From positions 18,848,001 through 18,912,000 of the forward strand of contig OX467082.1 of NCBI GenBank assembly GCA_950106755.1: a DNA stretch of 64,000 nt, given 5' to 3'. The translations under genes and the position numbers were made by a program. Shown here one piece after another: positions 12,004 through 24,784 of this stretch (positions are counted from its first letter, which is position 1; the number at the start of each line of letters is the position of its first letter). Under the pieces are notes generated by a model. The model saw only the letters and a list, made by a program, of their open reading frames with translations. It was not told the origin of the DNA and ran no database searches. This DNA is from Climacium dendroides (taxonomy: Eukaryota > Streptophyta > Bryopsida > Hypnales > Climaciaceae).

Positions 12004-13100
12004 ATCAAAGCTTTTTATGTAGACAAAAATTTAATCTATGAAAAAAGTAATTAAAAAAAATAGTTTCAAATTTTTTTGGATATTTTTTGTTGCCCAATCC
12101 CCCTAATTTGAGCTTATTATAGCATAAGTTTTGCTCTTGGGCACCAATTAAAACGAAAATTATATTTACAAAAAATCACATCAAAAATTGAGCTTACACA
12201 AGCCTATCCAAAATCCATTTTGTACCACATAGGGACAATAGTGATTTTTTATCCAAAGTGATAGGAAATCATGTATACACCTAGTCTCTTGTTCTAAAAT
12301 GGACACAGAGTACATTAGAACAACATGGCGTAAGGAGACAAAATAAAGTGCAACTACCTTATTGGTTGATTTGGCTCAAATTTCTACCCAAATAGTGTTG
12401 GTGAGTACCATTGTTTGGTGCTAAATAACCTATTGCTTTCAACTCAAAACATGTTCCTTCATTGTCATAACTTGAATTAGTTTACAGAACAAAGACAACC
12501 TTCATTATCAAACAATGATGGAAGAATAATTGGACAACCTATCATTGCAATAGTTGAGCACTTATTCTTGTGTAAGACCATAGAAATTGTCTATAATACA
12601 ATCTGGTAGCATGGCAAACATACTCCTATGACAATAGGGTCACTTGAATATCATTCATTTCTTTTGTATGGAAATCATTTTAACTTGTTTTCAAAAGATG
12701 AAATCACATATCTTTTGTAAGCCATAAAATTTCAATTTCTTTTACAAAGATTTAAAATTACTATGAATTTTTGAAGAAAAAGTGAAAAAATTCATATCAC
12801 ATATAAGCTACAAATAAAAAAAATCTGAAAATTTCACCACAAGTGCATATTAAAGTGGAGAACATCATAGTGGAAAGATTTAGGAAGTTTTCATAATGGG
12901 TAGAACTCAATCCTTCATTTCATTGCTTGCTTCAATTATAAGATCAATTCTCTGGTGAAAATTCAGTTAAGTGTAAGGAGCTGGGTTGCCATAATACCGT
13001 AGAAAAGCCTACTTAGTGATTCAGTGAAAGCTTCTTCTTTATGAAGAGGATTCAACAAGAAGGTAATTTTCACCACCATCAGCTGCAAACACACCCAAGA
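12004..13100. other. AT-rich intergenic stretch, no gene seen
   Basis: There are no open stretches with coding character, and no repeats matched elsewhere in the window by eye. Confidence 0.5.
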
Positions 13101-14060
13101 AACTCTAAAATAAAAGAAAATATGCAGAATCGTTTGAAATCATCCAAGTCTGGCAGCGCGCGGGGGGTAAGGGTTATGCTTACAGCAAGAGCAAAACGGC
13201 AGAATTGATAGAAGATTCCTTGCTCCAGCTCCACACTCTCGTTGCTATAACCAGAGGCATAATGGTTCTTAGACAGAACATGCCAGTGAGCCAGTCACCA
13301 ACCAAACCCTAAACCCAATATGCAGGTACCAACACATTCAATGAAAGAGACTCCCACAAACGATCCGCTACTCAAAAACGAATACAATAACCCCAGTTTT
13401 ATATTTCACAACATTTCACAACAACAGGCTCTGGAATTTGTTCACATTTGGTGTGCAAAGAGAAACATCCTTCCCTACCAAAGCAAGAATTGAGTAATTG
13501 CTACGCAAGGTTTAGGGTTTTGGCTAGTGCACTGGACAAAGGCAACATATCATACAACACAAGCACAGAACTCCATTAAACAAGTGCCATTCAATATTTT
13601 CAACGGAATCAAGAGCACGGTCAATTGCGGGTCTAATCAGTGGTACCTCATCAGAAGTCTTCCTGCCATAACAGCAATCTTGTGTGGAATTGCAAGAAAC
13701 CCAATGCTGAAATGGGTACGTGAAAGTTGGAGCCCAAATTTAAAGCTCAGAAAAGCTCAGAAAAAGCTCCTTCAATAAGGCTGGATGCAGCGGCCATTAA
13801 TTTCAGCCCAAAACTCTCTCTGTCATGGGAATCACGCAGCAAAATCTTGACAAGATTTGAAGTCGGGTAATGCAAACCAGACGCTTGAAGAAGACGGAGT
13901 GAGACTGGACAAACTGAAGAGTCAGGCGCGCCTTGACAATAGTACATCGGCCTGATCTCAATTGGCTTTGTGACCCAGGGAACTGAACACATGAATCCAG
14001 TATTATTCACTGTGGATATATGATAAATTTTGGAATCAGGGTCTTTGCTATAAACCAAGG
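13100..14060 (-). other. GC-richer island with open stretches, unresolved gene fragment
   Basis: Base composition rises above that of both flanks. On the minus strand 14058-13747 is open for about 100 codons and contains residues such as VPWVTKPIEIRPMYYC. About 400 bases on, a second open piece after a gggtttag acceptor-like string (about 13305-13180) ends at TAA. I could not join them with convincing splice sites and do not recognise either peptide. It could be the remains of a gene, an untranslated region, or chance. A single accctaaaccc string near 13310 is not a telomeric array. Confidence 0.25.
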
Positions 14061-14099
14061 AGGTTGAGAATGAAAACTAAAACAATTTCAAAACAAGGG

Positions 14100-16556
14100 G
14101 AGGATTCTATATTGATCCGCGAAGTTGAAAATTTTGGAGTTTTCCACTCTAGGTCCATCAAGTTAGAGTCCAAGACGAGGTAAATATGAAGCCTTGTACG
14201 GTCTTATTTCATGACCAATTAATCATAAGGTTCGTTACCATTTGGTACTTGAGAGTTAGGTCAATAGATAACAATGTTCACACCCAAATCCAACACCTTT
14301 CTTGTCATGTAAATCTCCTAAAGTCAAATTATCAAAATTTAATTTTCTTGACACTTGATAATATTTTGTGAAATTTCAAAGTTGACAATGCCACTTGAAG
14401 CCCCTTAAACTTTCATTGGTTGCCTCAAAGAACTCTTCAACTTCTATTACTTACTCTTCAAAGGTTATGGGTGACTACCGGTGGGTAATTGAAAACCAAA
14501 TGTAGAAGGCTAAGAATGGAAAGAGGTGCATGAGTGCAACTACATTAGGTCATGAATAAAATGATTATTGTGAAACCACATCTAATTGTGACCCTATCAC
14601 AAAAAAGAATCTAAAATATTCTAGCCTAAAGCATGCATCTTCTAAAAATGAAAGTTTAAAATCAAATTTGGATAAATTTATAACGGCCCTCCTTACACAT
14701 GGAATTGAATTGGAAATTTTGCTTGGATCATATACTCGACTTGTGTGTAGGGGGGTGAAAGTGACTTTTTTTTCTACAAGCTATGGTTGAATTTGAAAAT
14801 TCAATTGGATTATAGAAAAATGTGCCACAATGGCAAAACCGACCCCTCCTAATTTGACTTTTAAATCCATACCCTTTTGAATATAGAATAGTAGGTTTGA
14901 TTTTGGGTATTCAATATTCAAATAGGCTCTAATTGGAAATATTTCTAAAATAAATGCTAAATTCTTGGAAGAATTGTTTTTCCAAAAAAATCTAAAAAAA
15001 TCTAATCTTGTAGAATGTTTATGTTTCTAGCATTTGTTGAAATTTATTTAACAACAACAAAAAATTGGCAATGAAGTACCAAAGGTGCTATTCAAGTACA
15101 AGATGTCTAATGGCCTTCTATGAATACACTTGAATTGGAAATTATAGTAGAGTTCTAAAAATTCAACTTGTGTATATGTGGGTACAAAGTAAATTGAGTT
15201 TCTACAAGTCATTGTTGGATTTTAAACCTCAACTAGAAAAAATAATGAATGATAACTTCAAGATTGTGCTATATGATTTGATTATCTTATTGCATGTGGT
15301 ATTAAAAATGTCATTCAAACTCAACTTGTAGTAAGACCCTCAACTAATGCACGTATGTGGTGTATAAAGAACTCAACTAAATTAGATTAGACTTTGATTG
15401 AGTTTGGATTTCAACTCCATTGTCAATATAAGGTTGTCAAAATCCATATCAATAAGTGGTCTAAGTAGGCCATTTAAAACTCAATTATCTATACAAGGAG
15501 GGTCAACATCACTTTAAAAACTAGTAGTTTGTTCAAACCTATTGTTCAAAATATACATGCACATAGATCTTTCAATTGCCAATAAGACTCAACAGAAATG
15601 ACAACAATACACTAATAGGAATTATATTCAAATGCTTATTTGGATGATTCTAGCTATGGTTGTTTTATATCCTTTAATTGGCTTAATCACAAGAAGATTT
15701 TAGTACAATAATAATTTATGATGCCGATGTATGGTTTTGAAGCTAGTGGTTGAAAAGATGATTAGCCAATCTTTGATGGTTAGCCAAGGTTTGACGTAAT
15801 AGTCTCACAACCTTGTTAGATAGCCAAAAAAAGTTACAATCCCTGGTTGTTATTTTCTTTCTAACCCTTTATCTTTTAGCCTAAATTTTTTTATGCTAGA
15901 TCTCTTATTAGACCAATATTGTAATCTTGGATGATTTGTGAATTAAAACATGTCAAATACATACAAAGAATTATTTTCTTCCTTCCTTTAATTTTTAAAA
16001 GGTTGTTTTCTTCAAACATTCTATAGTTAAAAGAACAAAATCAATAAAAATAAAAATAAAAATTTCAATTTAAGTAGTCTCACTTCAAAAATTAATATTT
16101 TAAAATCGATAAATAGCTTTCCAAAATGCCATATATAAGTGAACATGATTGTAATTTAAAAAATCATCATAAATAGAGGCCTAAATTTCAAACAAATAAA
16201 TTATTGGGAAGATCACAAGTACTCTCCATAGTCAAGTTTATCTAAAAGGAATTTTTACCAAGCCTAAAAATGCATGTAAAACAAGAGCTTATTTTATGAG
16301 CTTCTATACTATATAAAATTAATATATTTTTAAAATTACTTTTCAAAATAGCAACAAATCTATTAAAATAACATCTCTACTATTCTAATGTAACTTCAAA
16401 TTCTTTACATTGGTTGACTATTTAATAGTATCCTTGACTATAAGTGTGACAAAAGAGTCAATATTTCCTACCAAATTAATTTTAGAAAATAGTATTTAAT
16501 TAATAAATGTTTAAAATGGTACGATCTATTTTTACTATGATTTCTAGCTACATTGG
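14100..16556. other. AT-rich intergenic stretch, no gene seen
   Basis: Highly AT-rich DNA with stops in all frames. No repeat structure was spotted except at its right edge. Confidence 0.55.
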
Positions 16557-16615
16557 ATTAGTATCTAATTGGGATTTACTTGTGACAAACAACTAAATCC
16601 CAATTAGATACTAAT
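16557..16615. repeat. Perfect 22-bp hairpin
   Basis: The left arm 16557-16578 (attagtatctaattgggatt and two more bases) is exactly complementary to 16594-16615, with a 15-base loop. No T-run or neighbouring gene suggests a terminator. It is a small palindrome, perhaps the core of a tiny MITE. Confidence 0.85.
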
Positions 16616-17349
16616 TTTTTATATTATAAAAATCATAGCTATAGAATGATGATTGAAATTGTGAAATTCAACTTGAGTATGATTTCTAATTATTTTAGAT
16701 CAACAATACAAAATTTACCTTTAAAATGTGTTAAATGACCAATGTATAGTAGTACAAAAATTGTTTCTTGCAATGACATGTCAATTTTGATAAAATGATG
16801 GTATTCCAATACTTTGGTACTTTTTAAGAACAAATATTCTAAAACACAAATTCACACATGTTATAGATTTTAAACCTTTTTGTACATATATGTCATAATT
16901 TTTTTCATTGGATTTGCACCACTTTTATGAAATTGACGATATGACCTTTACACCTTGACGAGATTTTAACTCCCAAAATTTGTTTTCTAGAAGAATGAGG
17001 AACATTAGGTTTTGAAGCCTAGTATTTAGAATATATATTTGACTATCCCCTCAAAAGGGACATCTACTTCTTTTCTATTCCCCCCTCAAAAATATGAGGG
17101 CTACAAAAATACAAGGGCCTTTTATTTGTGTTTGGAGCCCCTTGAAACAAAAAATAAAGAGCCATTGATGTAATTTTAAAGTTAGGTTGTCTCCTTGGCT
17201 TTTTTTCCAACTCTTTTCTTCTCATTAATATCTCTTTTTGTCTCTCTCTTCCAAATCCTTGCACCTTCATTGCTTGTGTTTTGCTAGATTTGTGATGTTG
17301 AATTTGTCTTGGTTTTTTTTTGGCATTTTTTTACCGACTTTCTTGCAAT

Positions 17350-17510
17350 TTGGAATTTCAAGTGCATTAGGATTGGGATTTGAAAATTGACTATGGAATT
17401 TCAAGTGCATTAGGATTGGAATTTGAAGATTGACTATGTAAACTATGTTGAAGAACACTATTGTTGAGGTTTTGAGGGTTGAAGAACATTGTTGTTGAAG
17501 TTTTGAGGAG
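17350..17510. repeat. Local tandem duplications (about 44 and 30 bp units)
   Basis: Two near-identical copies of a unit beginning tggaatttcaagtgcattag follow one another. Just downstream a second unit around ttgaagaaca, ttgttgaggttttgagg is also repeated. The open minus-strand frame here results from these in-register repeats and is not called a gene. Confidence 0.75.
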
Positions 17511-18031
17511 TATAAGTTCACTTATTGATGAGTTGAGAAGTTTCAATTGGATAAGATGGTGTTTTGCACTTGTTTTTATTTTATAGAAGTAGGAGCTTTG
17601 GTGTTTCTTTTTTAATAACTATCCATTCAAAAAGGACACCCTACTAAGTGATTACACTTCAATTGTTGACATAATGTGAACACAGTTCTCAAGAATCATT
17701 TAAAAACATGTCCAAAAAGCATTGTCAATGTTGATTCCTCTTTGAGGGGTATTAACTCCTTAAAATACTTTTTCAACAAATTTCTTACAAAGGAAATAAG
17801 AAGCCAATACAAATTTGCATCTATCCAAAGTTATTTCATTTTTTTTGAACTTTTGAGGAATTAAAAGTGAATTTCCAAAGTGAACACCCCAAAATGAACC
17901 CAACAAAGGAACCACTCACGACTTTTCCTTCATTGAATCTTGAGAGTGATCGTCACCCAAGAATAAACCTGCATAATTTTTTAAGTTTTTTTTCCTGTCA
18001 CAGTAATAAATCAACTTACTTTTCAATCAAC

Positions 18032-18053
18032 ATGTGAAATCCCCGTCAAGTGA
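18032..18053 (-). repeat. 22-bp exact copy of a piece of SKIP16 exon 6
   Basis: These bases are identical to 18715-18736, inside exon 6 of the SKIP16 homologue, where they encode the LDGDFT part of the ApaG domain. This copy lies about 450 bases past the gene's stop codon, on the same strand. Reading it in the exon frame gives SSLDGDFTC and then a stop. It looks like a relic of a partial duplication of the gene's 3' end. Confidence 0.6.
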
Positions 18054-18498
18054 AGAGCAGGGGCAAGGTTTGGGACACCTCACCAATCTCTACAACTATT
18101 TGGCACCCCGTTTAGTCCCCAAAATGCAGTCTCCCCCATAAATGCCTCTATCCGTAAGGGGGATGAAGTCCATAATCCTCGAAGAAGCAATGTACCAAGG
18201 TGAAACAAGAGAAAATAGGAAAAAAAGTCCGAATAAATTATGCCGTGACAATGTTGTCATGAAAAACCATAGTCATCTTACATAGTAACATGTATTTACA
18301 ACATCCAGAACATCCACTACACTTTGTTGTTTCAGTGTTTGTAACATTAAATACCAACCAAATACACTAAATGTTTACACATACTCATGTTACCCCCACT
18401 AAATGTGAACACATCACTTGGTTGGATATTCATACATAGTGTCACCTATTGGGAAAGTCCCGCACTGAAACAGAATTTAGTGTACACCTTACAGATTA

Positions 18499-21303
18499 TC
18501 AGTATATGTATTGAGGCACCTCCAAAGGAAATCTGGCCACGACTACTTGAAAAGGATCTCCTTTCGGTCCACTCATCCTGCGAACAACAGCATAACATTG
18601 CTTGACTATATTCTTGCGCCTTACGACAGAGAAAACAAGACACTTCACACGTAGGTGCTAACCCAAGACATGATATAAGTAGGATGAGATAAATTACACA
18701 CCTTCCAGGAACAAATGTGAAATCCCCGTCAAGTGAGCCCTTCTTAGTACTGAGACCAGTGCAGCTTTCATATACAAACTCCTCACATCCTTCCCTCAGC
18801 AAGGGATACTGAAACACTCACAGATTCAATAATTAGCTTCCTCGTTATCCAGAAAAGATCTCCAAAAATGCTTCTCAAAATTTAGAAACTTGGAATCGAA
18901 AACGTGAAAGAGACGTACCGTTCCAATAACTGCCCTTCCCCGTACTTCAGCTATAACGCTCGCATTGGCACGAATAACCCAGTGTCTGTCCGAAAGCTGG
19001 CAGGTGCCGAGTCTATCGATCTGGCCAGGTTCAGGATTCAGCAGACGCATCCGAACTGAGTAAGAGAACCAGAAGCTGTCATCCAATTCCTCCACTCGTG
19101 ACAGTTCTGGCACAAAGACTCCTGAGCAGCGAACCTGTGCAAATAACTACACCATCAAAACTTTATATGACTAAGCTAGCTCCTGCCTGAGGTTATAAGC
19201 AATCAACGTGTAGATATTTCGAAAAGCAGTAACTCTGCATCATCGCATTAATACAAGGTGATCAACAATATCAAGAGCAACTACAGCAATTCATCACGAT
19301 GCAACACGACCAGTGGGGCCAACTGTGGACCTTACCCACTGCTATAAAGAAATACTTCATGAGGTGAAACATAAAATGAGCAACATAAAATTAGGTAGAA
19401 TATCATTTCATAAGTAAGAATTAGAAGTTCAACACCAGTGAGTCGCTCTACATGGCACATCATTGTACACTGAATTGATAAACCATAGCTCTGGGAGTGG
19501 TTAGAATTCAGCAAACCTGAACACCACGAGTAACAGCGGTCGTGCAAAAAGGCCCCGTGTTAGGATAGAGGCTAATGCTCCGACTGCCTTCCTCTGTGCG
19601 AACGTGGAAAATGCCGGATTGCAAACAATGAGCGTAGTTCTCAAGCCATCGAAGCATCCCGTCTTTTGACTCATCCTCGGAGGTGCTCGGTTGCTCCGGA
19701 ACGCAGATCATCATTTCGCCATCTACAAGCAAGTTTCGAGTGCCAACGTACACATTCCCATCCTCACAGTCCAAAAAGAAAAACTTGTTCAAGTTACTTG
19801 AGGCAGCGATTATGATACGGTTATTTCGCGTCGATGGAGACAAGATGCGATTGGTCAAGTTCACCACCTACAAACATGCAGAACAATTGTTAGTCATCAG
19901 AGTATTCGGACCTCACCGAAAAAAAATACCCAGACTGTTCATTATGAATCGATCAGAGAAAGCCAAGAAGAGATTACCTGTCGTAAAGATAAGAGATGGA
20001 CGTTAACAAAGTGGTATGAGAAATTGTAGCCTCCAATTAGGCCAACATGATGCGCTTCCCCATGATGGTCATCATCCACGTCCTTCTCACCCTCAGGTGT
20101 TCTTTGGCCATTACAAAGACGGAACAACAAGCGGACAGCAGGAGGGAAACGGCACTTTAAGGCTGATTCTGCCTCATCAAGCTCCTCCAGCGTTGCACCT
20201 GGTTCAGCAATTTTTTTTTCTTAAATGTGATAAACAACTGAACAAATGTTTGCATATATAAATGAAAACCTTGGCAATTATAGAACACTGAGGTGGAATA
20301 AATTACGAGTTCCTTGTAAGATTTCTAGCTTTAAAAACTAAGTGAGCGAATTCCCCACAAGATGATGATTGTAACCACTTATATACTGAATCTGGGTAGA
20401 AATATGTACATACCTGGAGCCAATGAACTGGCTAGTTCTTTAAAATTATCAGCCACCCAAGTCCGCAATGCATTCCAACAAAGAGTGCTCCGTTGAACTA
20501 AGTGTGATAACTTCCATGATTGATATGTTTCCTGACACATAACAAAATTACAGCAAGCATTCAGGAATTCGTCAATCATTTGAAATATGTGTGGAGTCAA
20601 TTGTAAAATTCTGTGTGCGTCTGACCTACTATCTCTACAATTGAGATGAGCTGAGTCTATATATCAAAATATGCTCTCCTTGCGCAGAGAATCCAACACA
20701 ACAACACTATTCTCAACCGAAACATACACTCAAATGTGCAGTCAAAGCGGTCACAAATCACCCTCACATAAATTGCTACAAAAGTACATCTAAAATCAAC
20801 AATCCTAAGAACCTCAGCAACTGTCAAAAATTAGCAACAAATCTTGTGCACACAAACCCTAAGCTGTGATCCCAACAATAAATTTGCGCAGAAATTCGAT
20901 TGCATGATCAAGATTGTAGCCGACGTAGCCCTAAAAGCGGCGAAACAAACAGAGTATTCCATATTCCAAGCGCTGCAAGGACTATCCAACGGATCAAGCC
21001 GAGTGAGAAAAACAACGAAATTTGCATAGGAATTTGATTTCACGAATGACATTGTAACCCCGGTAGCCCTAAAAGAAAAGAAGCACAAAATGTCGAGGCA
21101 CTCACTTTCCAAGTGCTGCAAGGGCGATCGAATGGATCAAGCTGGCGAGTGATGGGGAAGTCGGAGCGGCAATGGGACTCCCACAGCGAGTCTTGGTCCA
21201 TCACTTGCTTCCAGGACCGCGCCACGCACTCCGCTCGGGCCGAATCCGGCGCAGAGACCTTGGCCAGAATCACCTGGAGCAGCGCGCTTGGCAGCTGCTC
21301 CAT
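18499..21303 (-). CDS. SKIP16: SKIP16-type F-box protein (F-box, SUKH-like, ApaG)
   Basis: Seven exons read on the minus strand: 21303-21106, 20531-20414, 20198-19978, 19867-19517, 19134-18919, 18808-18702 and 18577-18499. All introns are GT-AG and the frame is unbroken, giving 429 residues (the Arabidopsis protein is about 436). Residues 1-45 are the F-box (MEQLPSALLQVILAKV...), which in this family binds SKP1 of an SCF ubiquitin ligase. The middle (about 85-290) is the SMI1/KNR4-like (SUKH) part, with GLIGGYNFSYH and DGMLRWLENYAHCLQSG. The end (about 297-404) is an ApaG/DUF525 domain, with HWVIRANASVIAEV, EEFVYESC and GSLDGDFTFVPG, closing on FPLEVPQYIY. The substrate is unknown. Intron 1 contains a decayed duplicate of the exon 1 end, and a foldback element lies just upstream. 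Identity is by family resemblance across the whole length. Confidence 0.93.
20880..21155 (-). repeat. Tandem duplication spanning the exon 1/intron 1 boundary of SKIP16
   Basis: Two copies of a roughly 138-143 bp unit lie side by side: 21018-21155, which holds the real end of exon 1 and its donor, and 20880-21017, wholly inside intron 1. Both contain a gtagccctaaaag string and an attccaag/ctttccaag plus gctgcaagg string. The intronic copy still reads LDPLDSPCSAW, against LDPFDRPCSTW in the exon, but its donor has decayed from aaa|gtgagt to aatatggaa. A fragment near 20869 may be a third partial copy. Confidence 0.8.
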
Positions 21304-21560
21304 TGTGCTTCCACAACCAAAACAAGAGAAGCTAAAGCCGTAAAACCCCTAAAAACTCCACGCTCTTGCTGGGCATACAGTTCTTCGACAGATTGAGGAT
21401 AACTTTTAGTTCAGCTTCTGCATAAGCGGGCGGCGGTAGTGCCATCGAGCAGAACTATATAGTGACGCGATGCGGCTCTTCCCGAGGGCCAGCCACGCAT
21501 CCGGAAGGATGATTATCGTTGTTTCTCGATGTTTTTAATCTCTAAAACGATACCGTCATC
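21304..21560 (-). promoter_or_regulatory. 5' region of the SKIP16 homologue
   Basis: About 250 bases separate the start codon from the foldback element upstream, so promoter and 5' UTR must lie here or within the element. No clear TATA box is visible. The composition is GC-richer than the DNA beyond. Confidence 0.4.
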
Positions 21561-21564
21561 GAAA

Positions 21565-22595
21565 AGTATTGCTTCAACGCTTGAACAGTAGAGTACTAAA
21601 AACATACTGTTACAATACTGCAATAGTATATTTTCAATGGTAGAGTACACCCTCCATTGAAATTGTATTGTTGCAATATGTTTTTAGTACTTTACTAGTG
21701 GTTGGTGCTTGCTATGCTACACATTCATCATTAGAATTTTATAAGAATTTTGATGTATTAGATAGAATGCAGAACAAAAATTTCAATAAATCTTCAAATA
21801 AAAATGACTAAAATCTTTGTATAATTTTTTAATAAGTAAGTATATATTGAAATGTACAATAGAAAGTTATTGAATGATGAATGAAACATATGCAATGGTA
21901 AATACTATAAAAGATACACATACATTAGAATGCATTAGAAATTTGACTCCATTGTTACAAAAAATGGCAACTCAAATTGAAAAATTTAAAAAAAACTTAT
22001 AAATCTCAAAAACTTTGTGAACAACTTAATTGTTGTGGAATCCAAAATCGCTTCAATTGAATAAATTTCTCAATATCATTTGGTAGTAGCAATAGAAAAT
22101 TGAAATCATGAAAGCTCAAAGCTCATAAAAGCACAAAATCATAGAAGTGCAAAGAAGTGTAAAGTCAAGAGAAGCAATGGATTTGCTACCTCTATAATAT
22201 CATCCTATAGATCCTCTTTAATATCACCTTAATTGCAACCATTATATTATTTCTATAATATCATTCTTTGTAAAAAGTGATATTACAGAAGTGATTGCAA
22301 ATTGCTACTCTATTTCTGTAATATCACATTGTATGAAAATACGATTTCTATGTATGCATTTCTAGAGACAAAATATTTTAAATAATTATTTTAAAGACTT
22401 ATTGAAATCATTATCATGCATTCTATTCAAATATATCAAAATTTTACTAATATGTGATACAATGAATGCGTAGCATAGCAAGCACAAGCCCCTAGTATTA
22501 ATGGTAGCATTTGTGATATTACAAAGGAACTTATGATTTTAGTAGTATGATTGTTCAAGCATTGAAACAGTATTGCAACAATACTGTTGCAGTGG
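21565..22595. mobile_element. ~1-kb foldback element with ~250-bp inverted arms
   Basis: The left arm (about 21565-21820) and right arm (about 22370-22595) are inverted copies. Shared pieces, outside in, are agtattgcttcaacgcttga / its complement near 22560, tggtgcttgctatgctac at about 21703 / its complement near 22470, and tagatagaatgca / its complement near 22425. The left arm holds a further smaller inverted repeat (about 21588-21705). The centre has repeated ctataatatca-type strings. No transposase is present. Long TIRs without coding capacity fit a foldback or Mutator-like non-autonomous element. Its left end is about 260 bases 5' of the SKIP16 start. Confidence 0.75.
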
Positions 22596-22889
22596 GGGCT
22601 TTTTTTCCTGACGGTTGCATTTTAATCCATTAACGACAATTTGGTAGGATTCATCTAAAAATGTGCATATAAAATTACGGATCAATGCTTTAAATTCAAA
22701 AATTCAAAAAAAAATCATGGTCTCAATAAAGTTGACTGGAGGCTTTAAAGTTGATACATGCCCTAAAAATCTTTTCACTTGGTACTCTGTATTATGGAAC
22801 AATTAGTCATGTTAGCAAGGGGAGTTATCACTGACTTTTATTATTTTTTTCATAAGGTAGCCAACCGCTACCTAAACGCCCCAAGGACC

Positions 22890-23820
22890 AAGAGTATCCT
22901 TACATAGTTTAAGTCCAATTCAAAGTGTTGTAACTTTTGCATCTGATGTCTGACTTCAATAAAACTTGTTGGAAAATTGTGCTCTCTCTTCTAGTTTGTA
23001 TGGTAAAATTTTCAGATCAATCTTAGATTTACTGATTTTTTGTAAGCCAATCAAAGTTTAGAGGTTCAATTTGAGTTCACCAAGCTACATTTGATGGCTG
23101 CAACTTCGGGGTCTTGTATCTCCTTCACTCTAACACTCGTTTCCAATAAAATTTATTGGGTTATGTTCCCCTTGAAGTCTAGTTATTGTGGTAAGTTTTT
23201 CATGTCAATTCAAGTTGTTTTGACTGTTTAGGAGCAATTCAAAGTTCAAAATCTCAACATTTTTGGATTATAGTGAACTTGAGCGGTTTGTTTCTTCTTC
23301 ATACAATGTTTGTTTTCAATAAACTTTTTTTTGGAAAGTTGCACATACTAGTCTAGTTTGTATGGCTAAAATTTCATATCAATCCAATAAGTTATGAGTG
23401 ATTGAGAGACATTTTAGTAGAAGGAGGTTCAACCTCAAATGTTTTTTTTTCTTACTATATTTTTACATTTCAAAGCCATTTTGCAAATACAATGAGTCAA
23501 TTTAATGATATTTTCTTTTACCAATGTGCTTGTATGTTGATTTTAAATCAATTTGTAGTTTCATGTTTTTTCATTTGAGTAGGTTTAAAAATTAAATTTC
23601 ACTTCCAAATGTGTTGCTAAGAAAATTTTATCATCCTTTTTAAATACTAAAACATTATAATCTTGCAATCTATGTGGCCAAATGACTCCAAATTTGATTC
23701 ATGTCATCTACAACACATACACTACAAGATTGTATGGTTGAAATTTCTATACTTTAGTGACATTTAGATCTATAGCACTTCAAAAGCAATGATGTTTTTG
23801 AACCCCAAAAGGCCTTGGCA
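22890..23820 (+). repeat. Dispersed repeat, second copy of the 5.6-kb repeat
   Basis: Partner of 5630-6465 in the same orientation, sharing tccaattcaaagtgttgt near the start and ttgaaccccaaaaggccttgg at the end. It is longer than its partner through small insertions. Confidence 0.8.
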
Positions 23821-24780
23821 ATGTAATATATCTACAATATGGATGTGGTGAGGGAAAAATTTCCCTGTTTAGAGAAATAACATTAGAAAATATTGAGGCT
23901 TATAAAAAGCCATTAAAAATAATTGATGGAGATACTTCAATATGACAAGAGTACTCAATGAATACTACTTTCCCATGTACTCGTACAATAGATCAACGGT
24001 TGAGATAATATCAACTTGATGATTGTTGTTGTCGCTACCTTTATTGTAATGATTATTTATTACACTCTCGCCTTCATTGCCCCACTTAGATGTATACGCA
24101 GGCCATCTTTAGGCTTAGTGACATTTTTGTTGGCATTTTCCCGTACGTGTTTCTACTTGTTGGCATTTCCTTGTGCCAAATTTGTCATGACTTTAGTAAC
24201 ACTTTATAGCTCATAATGGATTCACTACACTCCATTTCTAGTGTCACTTGAACCACAACTCACTAATATTGCATATGCCACGCATCCACAACATTAGTTT
24301 CCATTTTCCAATTCATATTATCAAGTTTCAGTTTGCTAACAAACACACCACATGACACTAGGCATGTCACTTGGTAACATGAAGTAGAATTTCTATTGAT
24401 GTCCAAGCACTCAGTGGAGGCACTACTCCTCATCAATACTATTTGCTTTTGAATGTCACCCCACTCCATCCTAAACCTATTGTATAATTGTTACTTGCAC
24501 TTCATAACTAATTAAGACTCCTACCTCAGGACACATTGAAAATGGCCTATCAAGGAGCGGGACTCCATCCAACTAGTGCCATGGAACACCTACTCTAATA
24601 TCTTATGGTACTTGAACCTGAGATACCACTAGCTTCAAATTACCATAACCTTTAGCCTACAAGTCTAAATCACATGTTCTTTGAACGATTGGATGCGTAG
24701 TATATCATACATGCTTGGAAAGCATACAATGATCACAAGAGGTGTATATTGAAAGCATACAATGATCACATTTTATTTTA
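23821..24780. other. Intergenic stretch, no gene seen
   Basis: Slightly GC-richer than its surroundings but without a supported frame. An open stretch of 66 codons at 24016-24216 begins hydrophobic, with no splice context or recognised family. Confidence 0.5.
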
Positions 24781-24784
24781 TCTA

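Noticed and set aside
13300..13320. Telomere-like ccctaaa string
   Set aside because: Only one or two units are present. Single copies (telo-boxes) are common in plant 5' regions.
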